NCBI RefSeq assembly: GCF_000420705.1
Contig: NZ_ATVL01000001.1
Span: 41,964 to 105,963, forward strand
DNA: 64,000 nucleotides
Reading direction: 5' to 3'
Source: Hymenobacter norwichensis DSM 15439
Lineage (GTDB): Bacteria; Bacteroidota; Bacteroidia; Cytophagales; Hymenobacteraceae
In this document: one piece after another, positions 26,825 through 35,682 of the stretch
How positions within the stretch are numbered: the first letter of the stretch is position 1
Layout of the letters: each line of letters starts with the position of its first letter
The notes under the pieces: model-generated
The model's database searches: none
What the model saw: only the letters and a program-made list of their open reading frames with translations
Told to the model about the DNA's origin: nothing
Program-made: the position numbers and the translations under genes

Positions 26825-27553
26825 TTACATTTTGTCGCCGTTTTTGGCGTGCCAGTCTTTGAACTGCTGGATTTCTTTCTGCTGGGCGTCGATCATTTGC
26901 TGCGCCATCTCTTTGAGCTTGGTGTCCTTGCCGTGGGCTAGTTCCGCCTGGGCCATGTCTACTGCGCTCTGGTGGTGCACCATCATCAACATGTTGAAAT
27001 TCATATCCGGGTCGGCCACCGGTTTGGGCATGTTTGTCATCATGCTCTCCATCGACGCCTTCATTTTGCTGGTAAAGGGGTCAGCCGGGTCCTGTGGCTT
27101 GTAGTTGGTCGGCGCGTTATCGAGGCGGGTTGCCACAGCTTCGAGTTCGGCGATTTCCTTTTGCTGATCCACCTTGATCTTCTCGGCCATTGCCCGCATG
27201 GTAGCGTCCTTACCGTCGCGCAGCTCGATGTCGGCCATGGCCACGGCACCCCGGTGGTGCTCCAGCATGTGGTGGGCAAAGTCATGGTCGGTGTTGCCCT
27301 TGGGCTTGGACGCCTCCATCTTTTGCATCATCTCGTTCATCGACGTCATCAGCGGCGAGGTACTGGCGGCCCCGGCCGCGTCGTGCCCCATGGCCGAGTG
27401 GTCCATGCCCGCCATCTCGTCGGCGCCGGCCGTTTCGGGAGTGGTGGATTCGGTGGCAGTTGCCGTTGACTCCGTGGCTTTATCACTGTTGCAGCTGGCG
27501 AGCAGCAGCATACCCGAGCTCAGGGCAGAGAGGAAGAAAGCAGACTTTTTCAT
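26825..27553 (-). CDS. DUF305 lipoprotein (first copy)
   Basis: A 242-residue lipoprotein (LLLASCNSDK lipobox). After a Thr/Glu-rich linker come two DUF305 halves: FAHHMLEHHRGAVAMADIELRDG and NMLMMVHHQSAVDMAQAELAHG, each with His and Met ligands. The domain is common in copper-rich loci and is proposed to bind metals. Two other DUF305 genes exist in the window at 34606 and 51909. Confidence 0.88.
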   Translation of the reverse strand: MKKSAFFLSALSSGMLLLASCNSDKATESTATATESTTPETAGADEMAGMDHSAMGHDAAGAASTSPLMTSMNEMMQKMEASKPKGNTDHDFAHHMLEHHRGAVAMADIELRDGKDATMRAMAEKIKVDQQKEIAELEAVATRLDNAPTNYKPQDPADPFTSKMKASMESMMTNMPKPVADPDMNFNMLMMVHHQSAVDMAQAELAHGKDTKLKEMAQQMIDAQQKEIQQFKDWHAKNGDKM

Positions 27554-27601
27554 GACGATGCTTGAGGTAAAGGAGTACTAGGGAATGCGTGTAGGGGAAG
27601 G

Positions 27602-28549
27602 CTAGGCTTTCACGTTGATGGTGAAGTCGCCAGTGTGGATCTTGCCGTCGTGGTTGAACTGCAGGAACACGCGGTAGAGGCCGGGCTTCTCGAAGTTGGT
27701 GTTGAAGCCAATGTTGGGGCCTTTGTCGGCTTGGTCGTTGGGGTGCACGTGCAGGTACTGCTCGGTGTCCTCGCTGATGACGACCACGTGGCCGAGGGCG
27801 CCGAGGTAGTTATCAAGGTTGGTGACCGGCTGGCCACCCTTGGTGATGTTGATTTTCATGCCCAGCAGTTGGCCTACCGTCAGCGGCTTGTCGAAGGAAA
27901 GGGTCGCTTGGTAGCCATCCTTATCCCACTGCATGTCGTCGTTTTTGAACTTGACGGGCGTGTAGGCCGCGCCCTTTACCGTGAGTGGCTGCCGGCCTAG
28001 CTGGTGGCCGGAGCCCGCGGGGGTGTAGTCCTGGAACAGCACGTAGTCGCCCCCTTTGGGGAAGGTATACTGTACTTTATAGTCGCCCTGGGCCGTGTAC
28101 TCGGGGTGCTCGTGGTAAAACTGACCCAGGTCTTTGCTGACAATGATGAGGTGAATCTTCTTTTCGTGCACGACGGCCAGCGGCACGGGGGCCGACTCGT
28201 TGCCCGTTTCGCGGGGGGTGAACGCCAGGGTGGTAGGCTGCCCGGCCGTAACTTCCATCGGGGTGGGCACCAGCTTCATCTCGTAGGTTTTGCCGTTGGC
28301 CACCTTATCGTTGTGTTCGAGCTTCATGCCGCACTTGGGACACTTTTCCCCTTCTTTGGTGCTGGTAACCTCGGGGTGCATCGGACAGGCGTAGGTGTGA
28401 CCGCCACTGTGGTCGGCAGTGCCCTCGGCCGGGCCGTTGGTGGGCGTGGTGACGGTGTTGGTGGCGCTGCTCGATTCGGAGTCCGACGAGCAGCCGGTAG
28501 CGGAGAGCATGCCGGCCAGAGCCAGCAGCGAAAGCGGTATGCGGTACAT
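27602..28549 (-). CDS. HMBD lipoprotein with C-terminal YtkA-like domain
   Basis: A 315-residue lipoprotein (MLSATGCSSDSE). The mature N-terminus carries the heavy-metal-binding motif YACPMHPEV followed by GEKCPKCGMKL. The rest is strand-rich with many conserved His (YHEHPEYTAQGDYKV, LHVHPNDQADKG), matching periplasmic copper-handling lipoproteins in Bacteroidota. It probably binds Cu and passes it to efflux proteins. Same strand as its neighbours. Confidence 0.82.
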   Translation of the reverse strand: MYRIPLSLLALAGMLSATGCSSDSESSSATNTVTTPTNGPAEGTADHSGGHTYACPMHPEVTSTKEGEKCPKCGMKLEHNDKVANGKTYEMKLVPTPMEVTAGQPTTLAFTPRETGNESAPVPLAVVHEKKIHLIIVSKDLGQFYHEHPEYTAQGDYKVQYTFPKGGDYVLFQDYTPAGSGHQLGRQPLTVKGAAYTPVKFKNDDMQWDKDGYQATLSFDKPLTVGQLLGMKINITKGGQPVTNLDNYLGALGHVVVISEDTEQYLHVHPNDQADKGPNIGFNTNFEKPGLYRVFLQFNHDGKIHTGDFTINVKA

Positions 28550-28612
28550 AAGGAGGAAAAAGGGGTGAAGACAGCGGCGCTTAGGAAAGCTGCCGGAGAC
28601 GAGGATGCTCGC

Positions 28613-28744
28613 TTAGGCCTGCCACTGCTGCCAGAGCACGAAGCCCAGCGCGGCGACTACCACGGCGTAGAGCAGGTAGGAAAGCAGGCGGCGTAGCGGC
28701 CCGCGGGGGGCGGGAGCGCCGGCCTGCTCGCAACAACTCTTCAT
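28613..28744 (-). CDS. Tiny membrane protein with N-terminal CC
   Basis: A 43-residue peptide: MKSCCEQAGAPAPRG, a basic stretch, then one membrane helix (LLSYLLYAVVVAALGFVLW). The Cys pair before a single helix suggests a small metal-linked membrane protein. Support is the compact layout, the ATG, and its place between metal genes; there is no family I recognise. Confidence 0.5.
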   Translation of the reverse strand: MKSCCEQAGAPAPRGPLRRLLSYLLYAVVVAALGFVLWQQWQA

Positions 28745-28818
28745 GGTTGAAAAAGCAAAGCCAAAAAACAAAAGGGAAAAAGAGGGCGACTGAGCGCCAG
28801 GCGGACATGCCAAAGCAA

Positions 28819-28861
28819 AGGCTCGCCCCGGACATAGCGCTGCTATGTCCGGGGCGAGCCT
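28819..28861 (-). terminator. Perfect 20-bp hairpin
   Basis: AGGCTCGCCCCGGACATAGC and its exact complement at 28842-28861 leave a 3-base loop. It begins 16 bp past the stop of the gene at 28878 and runs into TTGCTTTG on the minus strand, so it probably ends that transcript. Confidence 0.65.
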
Positions 28862-28877
28862 GGAGCACGTCAAATAA

Positions 28878-29360
28878 TCAGACCGTTAAGGACTGAATGA
28901 AAATGCGGATGTCCGGAATTTTGGGCGGCAGGTGCTCGCCGGGCACCAGCACGACGGCGTGGGTACGGTCCCACTGACCGGCAGCCGGCCGGAAATAGAA
29001 GTCACTGGCAGCGGGCAGCAGAGCCGGCGCGAGCGTCAGCAACTGCTTCTCGGCCGGTGGCGTCAGCGACTTGAGAATAGTTGCTGAGTTATCCTTGCAG
29101 CAGTCGTGCTTGCCCGTCGGCTTGGAATCGTGCTTGCCATGGGCGCCCTTGCCTTTGGCAGGGTCCTGCTTGGCTGTCGTCTTGTTGTGGCCGTGGCAGC
29201 CGGGGTGGTCGGGCTTCTTACCTACCGAGGCCTTCGCAACTGGTGCTGTCAGTACCGGATTCATGGTCGCGCACCAGCACTGACCGACGAACACATTGAC
29301 GAAGACGAGCAGGAAGCTCGTCGCCAACAGGCGTCGGAAAGGAAACAGGCTACGGAACAT
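28878..29360 (-). CDS. Exported His/Cys/Lys-rich protein
   Basis: A 160-residue protein with a signal region (LLATSFLLVFVNVFVGQCWCA). The mature part has PGCHGHNKTTAK, HGKHDSKPTGKHDCCKDN, all His/Cys/Lys-rich and metal-binding in look, and a C-terminal hydrophobic-aromatic section (DFYFRPAAGQWDRTHAVVLVPGEHLPPK). Family not recognised. Likely a periplasmic metal-binding or signalling protein of the copper block. Confidence 0.65.
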   Translation of the reverse strand: MFRSLFPFRRLLATSFLLVFVNVFVGQCWCATMNPVLTAPVAKASVGKKPDHPGCHGHNKTTAKQDPAKGKGAHGKHDSKPTGKHDCCKDNSATILKSLTPPAEKQLLTLAPALLPAASDFYFRPAAGQWDRTHAVVLVPGEHLPPKIPDIRIFIQSLTV

Positions 29361-29474
29361 GACAGGTAGTAGGAAAGCGCAAAAGTAGTCTTCTCTCTAA
29401 AAAAAAAGGCTACCTCTTTACCTGAATCATGGAAAAAGAGTTTGTAGCAAACACAGTTCTAATCAACAAAACCA

Positions 29475-29513
29475 TTAAAAACAGCTTAATGCGTGTGTCT
29501 AAGCTGTTTTTAA
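29475..29513 (-). terminator. AT-rich hairpin after cyclase-like gene
   Basis: TTAAAAACAGCTTA and TAAGCTGTTTTTAA are exact complements (14 bp) with an 11-base loop, about 80 bp past the stop of the gene at 29595. It probably ends that transcript. Confidence 0.6.
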
Positions 29514-29542
29514 ATAAAATAGCAAGTATGTGACGCTGTGCA

Positions 29543-29566
29543 CGCCGCAAAATTATGCAAGTCTTA
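29543..29566 (+). repeat. Intergenic element copy 1 (core ATTATGCAAG)
   Basis: GCCGCAAAATTATGCAAG followed by TCTTA. It lies after the hairpin and before the 3' end of the minus-strand cyclase-like gene. Confidence 0.55.
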
Positions 29567-29594
29567 GGCTTGATTTTATAAGTTTTATGGCTGA

Positions 29595-30359
29595 CTAAAT
29601 GGGAGGAAGGTTAAAGCGGTCGGCACTTAAGTTAAACTGGTCAGCAGCCCACCGGTACTTGCTATAAAAACTAGTGCTCGGTCCTGCGCTCAGTCCATTC
29701 ACAATGATATTTCGCAAAGAGTCATACTGGATCGAGGCATAACCTTCACCAGAACCGAAATGGATATCATAATCAGTAAAGTAGTCAAGATAATAAACAC
29801 CTGGGCTCAATTCTTTGCAGCTTTCGGCCAAGTTCAAAACCTCGTCCTCGCCATGTTCCTCGTTGCCCGTAGAAGGGTGTTTTTTCGCTAGATCATACAT
29901 ATCTTGATCAAACTTGATTATCGGGAGTTTTTCGGCCGCTTCGGTTTGATACGCTCGCACAAAAGCTTCCCCGAACATCAATGAACCTTTATGGTACATC
30001 TTACCAACTGTAATAGCCCCACGGCATAAAAAGCCATGCCGAATTAGCGTATGGATAGCATATGCGCAGTCGAAGATCATCGCTCTTATCCCTCCTCTCT
30101 CTTCGGCTAGGCGAGATATAATCAGACTATCTGATACTTGAATAGTTTGCGTGTCTATCCTCAAAGCTTTTTTGCCTGACTCGCTGTCCCCATCCATAGG
30201 ATCATTAAACGATTCTTGCAATTCAGTTAAGGCATCATGAATGACGTTGAAGGCCGCTTGGTTAGTATAACTTTCCTGCAACTTGTTTTTAAAGCCTAAG
30301 ATGTCAATGAAAGCAACGACACGTGTCTCGTAGCGGAATGTGGTATTTAGGTTAGCCAA
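29595..30359 (-). CDS. Putative class III nucleotidyl-cyclase-like protein
   Basis: A 254-residue soluble protein with pieces that recall class III cyclase catalytic domains: AFIDILGFKN (Asp19), VSDSLIIS (Asp77), and CRGAITVGKMYHKGSLMFGEAFVRAYQTE (113-140), the last like the RxGIxxG...G(D/E)AVxxA region. It has no receiver, membrane or other sensor domain. GC is lower than its neighbours, and it lies alone between metal genes with its own hairpin terminator. Enzymatic activity, substrate and any link to the metal genes are unproven. Confidence 0.5.
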   Translation of the reverse strand: MANLNTTFRYETRVVAFIDILGFKNKLQESYTNQAAFNVIHDALTELQESFNDPMDGDSESGKKALRIDTQTIQVSDSLIISRLAEERGGIRAMIFDCAYAIHTLIRHGFLCRGAITVGKMYHKGSLMFGEAFVRAYQTEAAEKLPIIKFDQDMYDLAKKHPSTGNEEHGEDEVLNLAESCKELSPGVYYLDYFTDYDIHFGSGEGYASIQYDSLRNIIVNGLSAGPSTSFYSKYRWAADQFNLSADRFNLPPI

Positions 30360-30437
30360 TATTGAAAAGAGAGTGATTTAGAAAAGGTCCTATTGGTGCA
30401 AGTGACTAAAGAATACAAAGATAAGGGGCGAGCTTAC

Positions 30438-30460
30438 CGCCGTCAAATTATGCAAGTCTA
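30438..30460 (+). repeat. Intergenic element copy 2 (core ATTATGCAAG)
   Basis: CGCCGTCAAATTATGCAAG then TCTA, about 115 bp upstream of copA. CCGTT follows 49 bases after the core start. Confidence 0.55.
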
Positions 30461-30573
30461 GAGAAGGATTACGTACTAACTCTGGGCGACTAGGGCCGTT
30501 CCTTTGTAGAGTATTTCTAAGCTGTTGCTATCCTGATGAATGGTTCAGAAACAGCGTATTGCATACCCTTCTC

Positions 30574-32847
30574 ATGGAACCAACCACTAAAACCGAGACC
30601 CTCGACATCGAAGGCATGACGTGCGCCTCGTGCGCCTCCTTCGTCGAAAAGTCGCTGACCCGCACGCCCGGCGTGCAACGGGCTGTGGTCAACTTTGCGA
30701 CCGAGAAAGCGACCGTTGACTACGTACCGACCCAAGCCAGCCCGGCCAGTTTGAAAGAAGCCGTGGTCAACGCGGGCTACGGCGTAGTCGAACGCGCCCC
30801 CGACACGAGTGCCGCCGACCGCCAAGCGGAAATCGACCAGCAAAAAGCACTGGCCTACCAGAAGCTCAAGCGTCGCTTCTCCGTGGCCGTCGTGCTAGCC
30901 CTTATCATCATGCCCCTGAGCATGCTCATGCTCTGGCCGGCGATGATGGCACGCGTAAACATGCAGGCACTTAACTACGTGCTGCTGCTGCTCACGCTGC
31001 CGGTGTTGCTCTACAGCGGCCGTGAGTTCTACGTGTCCGCCTGGAACGGCTTCAAGCACCGCGCCGCCAACATGGATACGTTGATTGCCGTGGGTACCGG
31101 CGCCGCATTTCTCTACAGCTTGGCTGCCACCGTGGTGCCGGACTTCTTCACCCGGCGCGGGCTCATGCCGGAAGTATACTACGACACCACGGCCACCATC
31201 ATTGCGCTGATTCTGCTGGGCAAGGTGCTGGAGTTGCGGGCCAAAACCCAAACCTCCGCCGCCATCCGCACTCTGATGGGCTTGCAGGCCAAAACCGCCC
31301 GGGTGGTGCGCCCCGGCGGGCAGGAAGTGGACGTGCCCATCGAACAGGTGCAACTCGGTGACCTTATCGTGGTGCGCCCCGGCGAAAAGGTGGCCACCGA
31401 CGGCCTCATTGAGGCCGGCCACTCCGCCGTGGACGAGGCCATGCTTACGGGCGAAAGCCTACCCGTAGAAAAGAAAGAAGGCGACCCCGTGTTCGGGGCC
31501 ACGCTCAACAAGACGGGGTCCTTTCGCTTCCGCGTCACCAAAGTGGGCGCCGACACTATGCTTTCGCAGATCGTGAAGCTGGTGGAAGACGCGCAGGGCA
31601 GCCGCGCCCCTATTCAGCGGCTGGCCGACAAAGTCAGCGCCATCTTTGTGCCCACGGTGGTTGTCATTGCCATCCTGACGTTCGTGCTCTGGTTTGATCT
31701 GGCACCGGTGGAAGCGCGCTTGCCGCTGGCTTTGGTCAATTTCGTGGCCGTGCTCATCATTGCCTGCCCCTGCGCGCTGGGCCTAGCTACCCCGACCGCC
31801 ATTATGGTCAGCACCGGCAAAGGCGCCGAGCATGGGGTGCTGGTGCGCAACGCAGAAGCCTTGGAGAAGGCCTATCAGGTGAACACGGTGCTGCTCGACA
31901 AAACCGGTACCATTACCCGCGGGGAGCCCGCCGTAACCGACTTTATACCCGGGAAAGGGCAGTCCGTGGGGCAATTGCTGCCCGTAGTGGCCGCCGTCGA
32001 ACGGCAATCCGAACACCCCCTGGCCGAAGCCGTAGTGCGCTACGCCGATGCTCATCAAGCATACAGCTTGCCAGCCACCAACTTTCGAGCAGTGGAGGGA
32101 AAAGGGGCCGCCGCTCATGTCAATGGCCAAGTAGTGCTAATTGGTAACTTCCGCCTGCTGGAAGAGGCGGGCGTGAGCCTGGCCCCCACCTTGCGACGTC
32201 AGGCCGACGAGTTGCTGGCTCAAGCTAAAACGGTGCTTTACGTTGCCGTGGACGGGCAGGCAGCGGGCGTGCTCGGGGTGGCCGACACCATCCGCGAAAC
32301 GTCAGCAGCCGCTATTCAGCAGTTGCAACGCCTGGGTATCGAGGTGGTCATGATGACCGGCGACAATCCGCAAACGGCCGCGCAGGTGGCTGGGCAAGTC
32401 GGCATCAAGCGGTATTTCGCCGAGGTGCTGCCCCAGGACAAAGCCAGCAAGGTGAAGGAACTGCAGGCGGAGGGCCGGGTAGTGGCCATGGTCGGCGACG
32501 GCATCAACGACGCCCCTGCCCTGGCGCAGGCCGACATTGGGCTGGCCATGGGCGGCGGTACCGACGTGGCCATGGAAGCGGCGGGTATCACGCTGATGCG
32601 CTCGGATTTGCAGGGCGTGGTGACGGCCATTGCTCTATCCCGCCAAACGATTCGTACCATCAAGCAAAACCTGTTTTTCGCCTTCATCTACAACACGCTC
32701 GGCATTCCCGTAGCGGCCGGGCTGCTCTATCCCTTCTTCGGGCTGCTACTATCCCCCATGCTGGCGGCTGGCGCGATGGCTCTGAGCTCGGTGTCGGTGC
32801 TCACCAACTCGCTGCGTTTGCGCGGCTTCACTCCCCTTAAGAACTAA
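30574..32847 (+). CDS. copA: Cu(I)-exporting P1B-ATPase CopA
   Basis: P-type ATPase of about 757 residues. One N-terminal HMA domain has GMTCASC (Cys17, Cys20). Further motifs: TGES, CPCALG in the sixth helix, DKTGT phosphorylation site, SEHPLAEAV with HP, and [10 protein letters not shown]. The CPC plus downstream Tyr/Asn and Met/Ser helices fit the CopA branch. The frame is open from a TTG at 30559; the ATG at 30574 is chosen. It leads an operon with a cupredoxin and an HMA-AraC regulator gene, so it is the main Cu(I) export system of the block. Confidence 0.94.
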   Translation: MEPTTKTETLDIEGMTCASCASFVEKSLTRTPGVQRAVVNFATEKATVDYVPTQASPASLKEAVVNAGYGVVERAPDTSAADRQAEIDQQKALAYQKLKRRFSVAVVLALIIMPLSMLMLWPAMMARVNMQALNYVLLLLTLPVLLYSGREFYVSAWNGFKHRAANMDTLIAVGTGAAFLYSLAATVVPDFFTRRGLMPEVYYDTTATIIALILLGKVLELRAKTQTSAAIRTLMGLQAKTARVVRPGGQEVDVPIEQVQLGDLIVVRPGEKVATDGLIEAGHSAVDEAMLTGESLPVEKKEGDPVFGATLNKTGSFRFRVTKVGADTMLSQIVKLVEDAQGSRAPIQRLADKVSAIFVPTVVVIAILTFVLWFDLAPVEARLPLALVNFVAVLIIACPCALGLATPTAIMVSTGKGAEHGVLVRNAEALEKAYQVNTVLLDKTGTITRGEPAVTDFIPGKGQSVGQLLPVVAAVERQSEHPLAEAVVRYADAHQAYSLPATNFRAVEGKGAAAHVNGQVVLIGNFRLLEEAGVSLAPTLRRQADELLAQAKTVLYVAVDGQAAGVLGVADTIRETSAAAIQQLQRLGIEVVMMTGDNPQTAAQVAGQVGIKRYFAEVLPQDKASKVKELQAEGRVVAMVGDGINDAPALAQADIGLAMGGGTDVAMEAAGITLMRSDLQGVVTAIALSRQTIRTIKQNLFFAFIYNTLGIPVAAGLLYPFFGLLLSPMLAAGAMALSSVSVLTNSLRLRGFTPLKN

Positions 32848-32853
32848 ATAGTC

Positions 32854-33231
32854 ATGGATACCGCCGAAATCATTGTTACGCTGAGCGGCCTGGGGTTGGC
32901 CGCGTTCGTGGTGTGGTACTTTTTCTTTTCCGCCCGGCAAACGGCTAGTGCCGTTTCGTCTTCCAGCGGCGTGCAGGAAGTGGATATCACCGTCAAGGGG
33001 GGCTACTCGCCCGACGTGATTGAAGTGGAGCGCGGTAAGCCCGTGCAGCTTAGCTTCTATCGCGACGAGGAGAACAGTTGCTCGGAAGAGTTGCTGATGC
33101 CCGACTTCAGTATTCGCCGCGACCTGCCTGCCTTCAAGACCACGCTGGTGGAGCTTCTACCCGACAAGCCGGGCCGGTTTGAGTTTACCTGCGGCATGGG
33201 CATGCTGCGCGGCAGTCTGGTCGTCAAATAA
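32854..33231 (+). CDS. Membrane-anchored cupredoxin-like protein
   Basis: A 125-residue protein: N-terminal membrane helix (TLSGLGLAAFVVWYFFFS) and a periplasmic beta-sandwich with VDITVKGGYSPDVIEVERGKPV and a Cu-site-like end, GRFEFTCGMGMLRGSLVV (Cys, Met). This is the cupredoxin_1/EfeO-type pattern found beside CopA ATPases. It is 6 bp after copA and probably accepts copper from or delivers it to the ATPase. Confidence 0.85.
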   Translation: MDTAEIIVTLSGLGLAAFVVWYFFFSARQTASAVSSSSGVQEVDITVKGGYSPDVIEVERGKPVQLSFYRDEENSCSEELLMPDFSIRRDLPAFKTTLVELLPDKPGRFEFTCGMGMLRGSLVVK

Positions 33232-33243
33232 CAACTTTCGGCA

Positions 33244-33867
33244 ATGATCCACGACGTGAGCCTGACCCACACCCTACCCGCACCCGGCGCCTACCGGTTG
33301 CTCATTAAAAATATGGTCTGCCCCCAATGCATCCGGGTGGTCCGGGAAGATCTTGCGGCCCTGGGCTTGCAGGTGCATCACGTCGCGCTGGGGGAAGCGG
33401 ACGTAACCACCCCTGACGGGACCGCCCCCGATTGGGAAGCGGTGCGCACCCGCTTGCTAGACGCGGGCTTTGCGCTGCTCGAAGACCCGAAGGCACAGTT
33501 GGTGGAGCAAATCAAGACCCTGCTGGTGACGCTGATTCACTACCCTCCGCCTGGGCCGCGGCTGCTCAATTACTCCGCTTATCTGGAGGAGCACCTGAGC
33601 CGCGATTACCACCACCTCTCGCACCTGTTTTCCTCCCACGAAGGACTGACCATCGAGAAGTTTATCATCCGGCAGAAGGTGGAGCGGGCCAAGGAGTTGA
33701 TTGGCTACGGCGAGTTGAGTGTCACGGAAGTAGCCGAACAGTTAGGCTACAGCAGCTTAGCGCACCTCTCGCGGCAGTTTCGGCAAGTAACAGGCCTGAC
33801 GCCCACCGAATTTCAGAAGCTCGGACCGGCCAGCCTCGCCCGGCGGAGCTTGGATTCGTTGATCTGA
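33244..33867 (+). CDS. HMA-like/AraC fusion regulator (second copy)
   Basis: A 207-residue protein with the same architecture as the one at 18906: an N-terminal HMA-like segment (LLIKNMVCPQCIRVVREDLAALGLQVH, Cys26 and Cys29), a linker, and an AraC helix-turn-helix (LSVTEVAEQLGYSSLAHLSRQFRQVTGLTPTEFQK). It is in the copA operon, 12 bp after the cupredoxin gene, so it may be an auto-regulated copper sensor that activates copA-type promoters. Confidence 0.8.
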   Translation: MIHDVSLTHTLPAPGAYRLLIKNMVCPQCIRVVREDLAALGLQVHHVALGEADVTTPDGTAPDWEAVRTRLLDAGFALLEDPKAQLVEQIKTLLVTLIHYPPPGPRLLNYSAYLEEHLSRDYHHLSHLFSSHEGLTIEKFIIRQKVERAKELIGYGELSVTEVAEQLGYSSLAHLSRQFRQVTGLTPTEFQKLGPASLARRSLDSLI

Positions 33868-33890
33868 ACCGCAAAGTTATGCAAGTGAAG
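33868..33890 (+). repeat. Intergenic element copy 3 (core GTTATGCAAG)
   Basis: ACCGCAAAGTTATGCAAG immediately after the stop of the HMA-AraC gene. Most divergent copy: G for A at the first core base, and CCGG-TT follows about 57 bases later. Confidence 0.5.
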
Positions 33891-33962
33891 GGGCCTGCAC
33901 TGTAAGTCTCATGTTAGGGCTTACTTGTCAGCCCGGTTGTTTTGGTAGCAATCGGGCGCTGC

Positions 33963-34403
33963 TTATTTCATGGAAATGGCGACCGTTGTAGCTGTTCCCT
34001 TAACTGTGAACTTGCAGTCGTCGAAGGTGGGGATCCGAAAGCGTGGCTTCACATTATTGGACAAGGCGAAGGGCTCCGTTGGAATGCCCACCATGTTGCG
34101 GTCCACTAGGTCGTTTTCATTCAGATCCTGGGTTAAGGCAATAGCCCACTCCCCGGGCGGCAGCTGAATGGGGTACACCACTTTGGTGCGTCCGGCGGGC
34201 TTGACGTACTTGAGCAGGGTGTAGTGGTTGCGGACCAGAAAATTGGCCTTCACGTTGTAAAAGTACAGCTTGAGCGTGGCCTTATCGGACACCAAGTTGG
34301 TAACCACCACGTTGACAGCCGTCGTTTCCACCGGGGGTGTACCCGGTGAACTCAAGGGCCAGAAAACGGAGGTTGCAAGCCAGGCTAGCGCAGAAAAGGT
34401 CAT
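33963..34403 (-). CDS. DUF2141 exported protein
   Basis: A 146-residue protein with a hydrophobic signal (MTFSALAWLATSVFWPLSS) and the DUF2141 pattern: VVVTNLVSDKATLKLYFYN, LPPGEWAIALTQDLNENDLVDRNMVGIPTEPFALSNN. It has no catalytic motif and is likely a periplasmic or secreted beta-sandwich. It lies convergent with neighbouring genes, between element copies 3 and 4. Confidence 0.82.
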   Translation of the reverse strand: MTFSALAWLATSVFWPLSSPGTPPVETTAVNVVVTNLVSDKATLKLYFYNVKANFLVRNHYTLLKYVKPAGRTKVVYPIQLPPGEWAIALTQDLNENDLVDRNMVGIPTEPFALSNNVKPRFRIPTFDDCKFTVKGTATTVAISMK

Positions 34404-34509
34404 CGCAAGAAGTTGAAGGTGAGGGCAGGTCGTTACGCAAGGGTGCCTGCTAGGCGGGCATACAGGGGGCCTACCGTTTTAGTTCGGTTAATCCAGTGAG
34501 TAAGGAGCC

Positions 34510-34530
34510 GCCAGCGAAATTATGCAAGGC
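34510..34530 (+). repeat. Intergenic element copy 4 (core ATTATGCAAG)
   Basis: GCCAGCGAAATTATGCAAGG, 92 bp upstream of the DUF305 gene at 34606; CCGTTTTGGTA follows 48 bases after the core start. Confidence 0.55.
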
Positions 34531-34605
34531 TGGCACGGCAAGCTGTAAATCCTGGTCTCCAGCCAGCCGTTTTGGTAAACAGTTACTCCACTTCAACTAC
34601 GACCG

Positions 34606-35235
34606 ATGAACAAGCTTTTTCGCTTTCCCCTGCTGGCGCTCGCGCTGGCCTTTACTACGCTAACTACTTCCTGCGACAAGGATGAGGATGGGCTGGAGCT
34701 GCAGGCACACGACGACAACGTGTTTATGCGCCAGATGCACGCGATGATGACGCAGATGCAAGCGATGCCCAAGACTCAGGATCCCGATAACGACTTCGCC
34801 ATGATGATGAAGATGCACCATCAAGGTGCCATCACCATGAGCCAGGAAGAGCTACGAAGTGGTTCTAATGCGGAGATGAAAGCTATGGCGCAGCAGATTA
34901 TCGACAAGCAGCAGGCTGAAATCAGGATACTGGATGCCTTCCTGAGCAGACACCCGCCGCAGCAGCCCGCCGTGCCGGCGTTCAACATGAAGCAAATGGA
35001 GAGCATGGAGCGTATGATGCAAGCCAATGACTTGCGGCCTCTTACCGGCGACATCGACTTCGATTTTGCGCAGCTCATGGTCGATCACCACCGCAGCGCC
35101 ATGGAGAACTCGCAGGCCGAAATAGAATACGGCCGCACCACGGCAATGAAAAACCTAGCCCACAGCATCATTGACGAGCAAGGCATGGAAATCCAGATGC
35201 TACAGGAGTGGCTGCTAGAACATAAGAAGTACTAA
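34606..35235 (+). CDS. DUF305 lipoprotein (second copy)
   Basis: A 209-residue lipoprotein (lipobox near TTLTTSCDKD). Two DUF305 halves: FAMMMKMHHQGAITMSQEEL and FAQLMVDHHRSAMENSQAEI, each with a His pair and Met residues. Copper-locus neighbour; function not established. A rho-independent terminator follows at 35251. Confidence 0.87.
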   Translation: MNKLFRFPLLALALAFTTLTTSCDKDEDGLELQAHDDNVFMRQMHAMMTQMQAMPKTQDPDNDFAMMMKMHHQGAITMSQEELRSGSNAEMKAMAQQIIDKQQAEIRILDAFLSRHPPQQPAVPAFNMKQMESMERMMQANDLRPLTGDIDFDFAQLMVDHHRSAMENSQAEIEYGRTTAMKNLAHSIIDEQGMEIQMLQEWLLEHKKY

Positions 35236-35250
35236 TCATTACCTAAATGA

Positions 35251-35290
35251 ACAGAAAAGGCGGCTCGTTGAGCCGCCTTTTCTGTTTTAC
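35251..35290. terminator. Bidirectional-looking terminator after DUF305 gene
   Basis: ACAGAAAAGGCGGCTC and GAGCCGCCTTTTCTGT are exact 16-bp arms with a 3-base loop, followed by TTTTAC. Confidence 0.75.
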
Positions 35291-35395
35291 ACCAGACGCT
35301 TAGCTCCTGAGAGCACATTGCCTGCACGTTGCACAGTCGTCCGACTATGAACGATACCAAGCAATGCAATAGCGTGAAAAGGGGTTGCCTATCAG

Positions 35396-35614
35396 CTACC
35401 TAATCGTTTCATCGTCTTTGCCAGTACGTAAAGCAGTAGAAGGCATCGGTTTATCAATCAGGCACCACTTGAGTGACACCCAATCCGTAGAGTTACCCAA
35501 ACTTGGTAGGCGGGATGCTAACTGCAGCCAGCAAGTCACCTTATTGGGCTGCTCTGGATAGCATGTTGCCGCTCGACGGAATAATTCGTCAAGCTCATGG
35601 TTGAGCACAGGCAT
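35396..35614 (-). CDS. Possible small hypothetical protein
   Basis: A 72-residue frame with no recognised motif: DELFRRAATCYPEQPNKVT, then WLQLASRLPSLG and WVSLKWCLIDKPMPS. Two Cys, several Trp. No signal peptide. It could be real or chance; without it the region 35291-35860 contains only element copy 5. Confidence 0.3.
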   Translation of the reverse strand: MPVLNHELDELFRRAATCYPEQPNKVTCWLQLASRLPSLGNSTDWVSLKWCLIDKPMPSTALRTGKDDETIR

Positions 35615-35682
35615 AGTAGAGATGGCTTCAGCTAAGCAGTCAGATACTATGCAATCGTGGTTTTGGAGTTAAAAGGTTGCCT

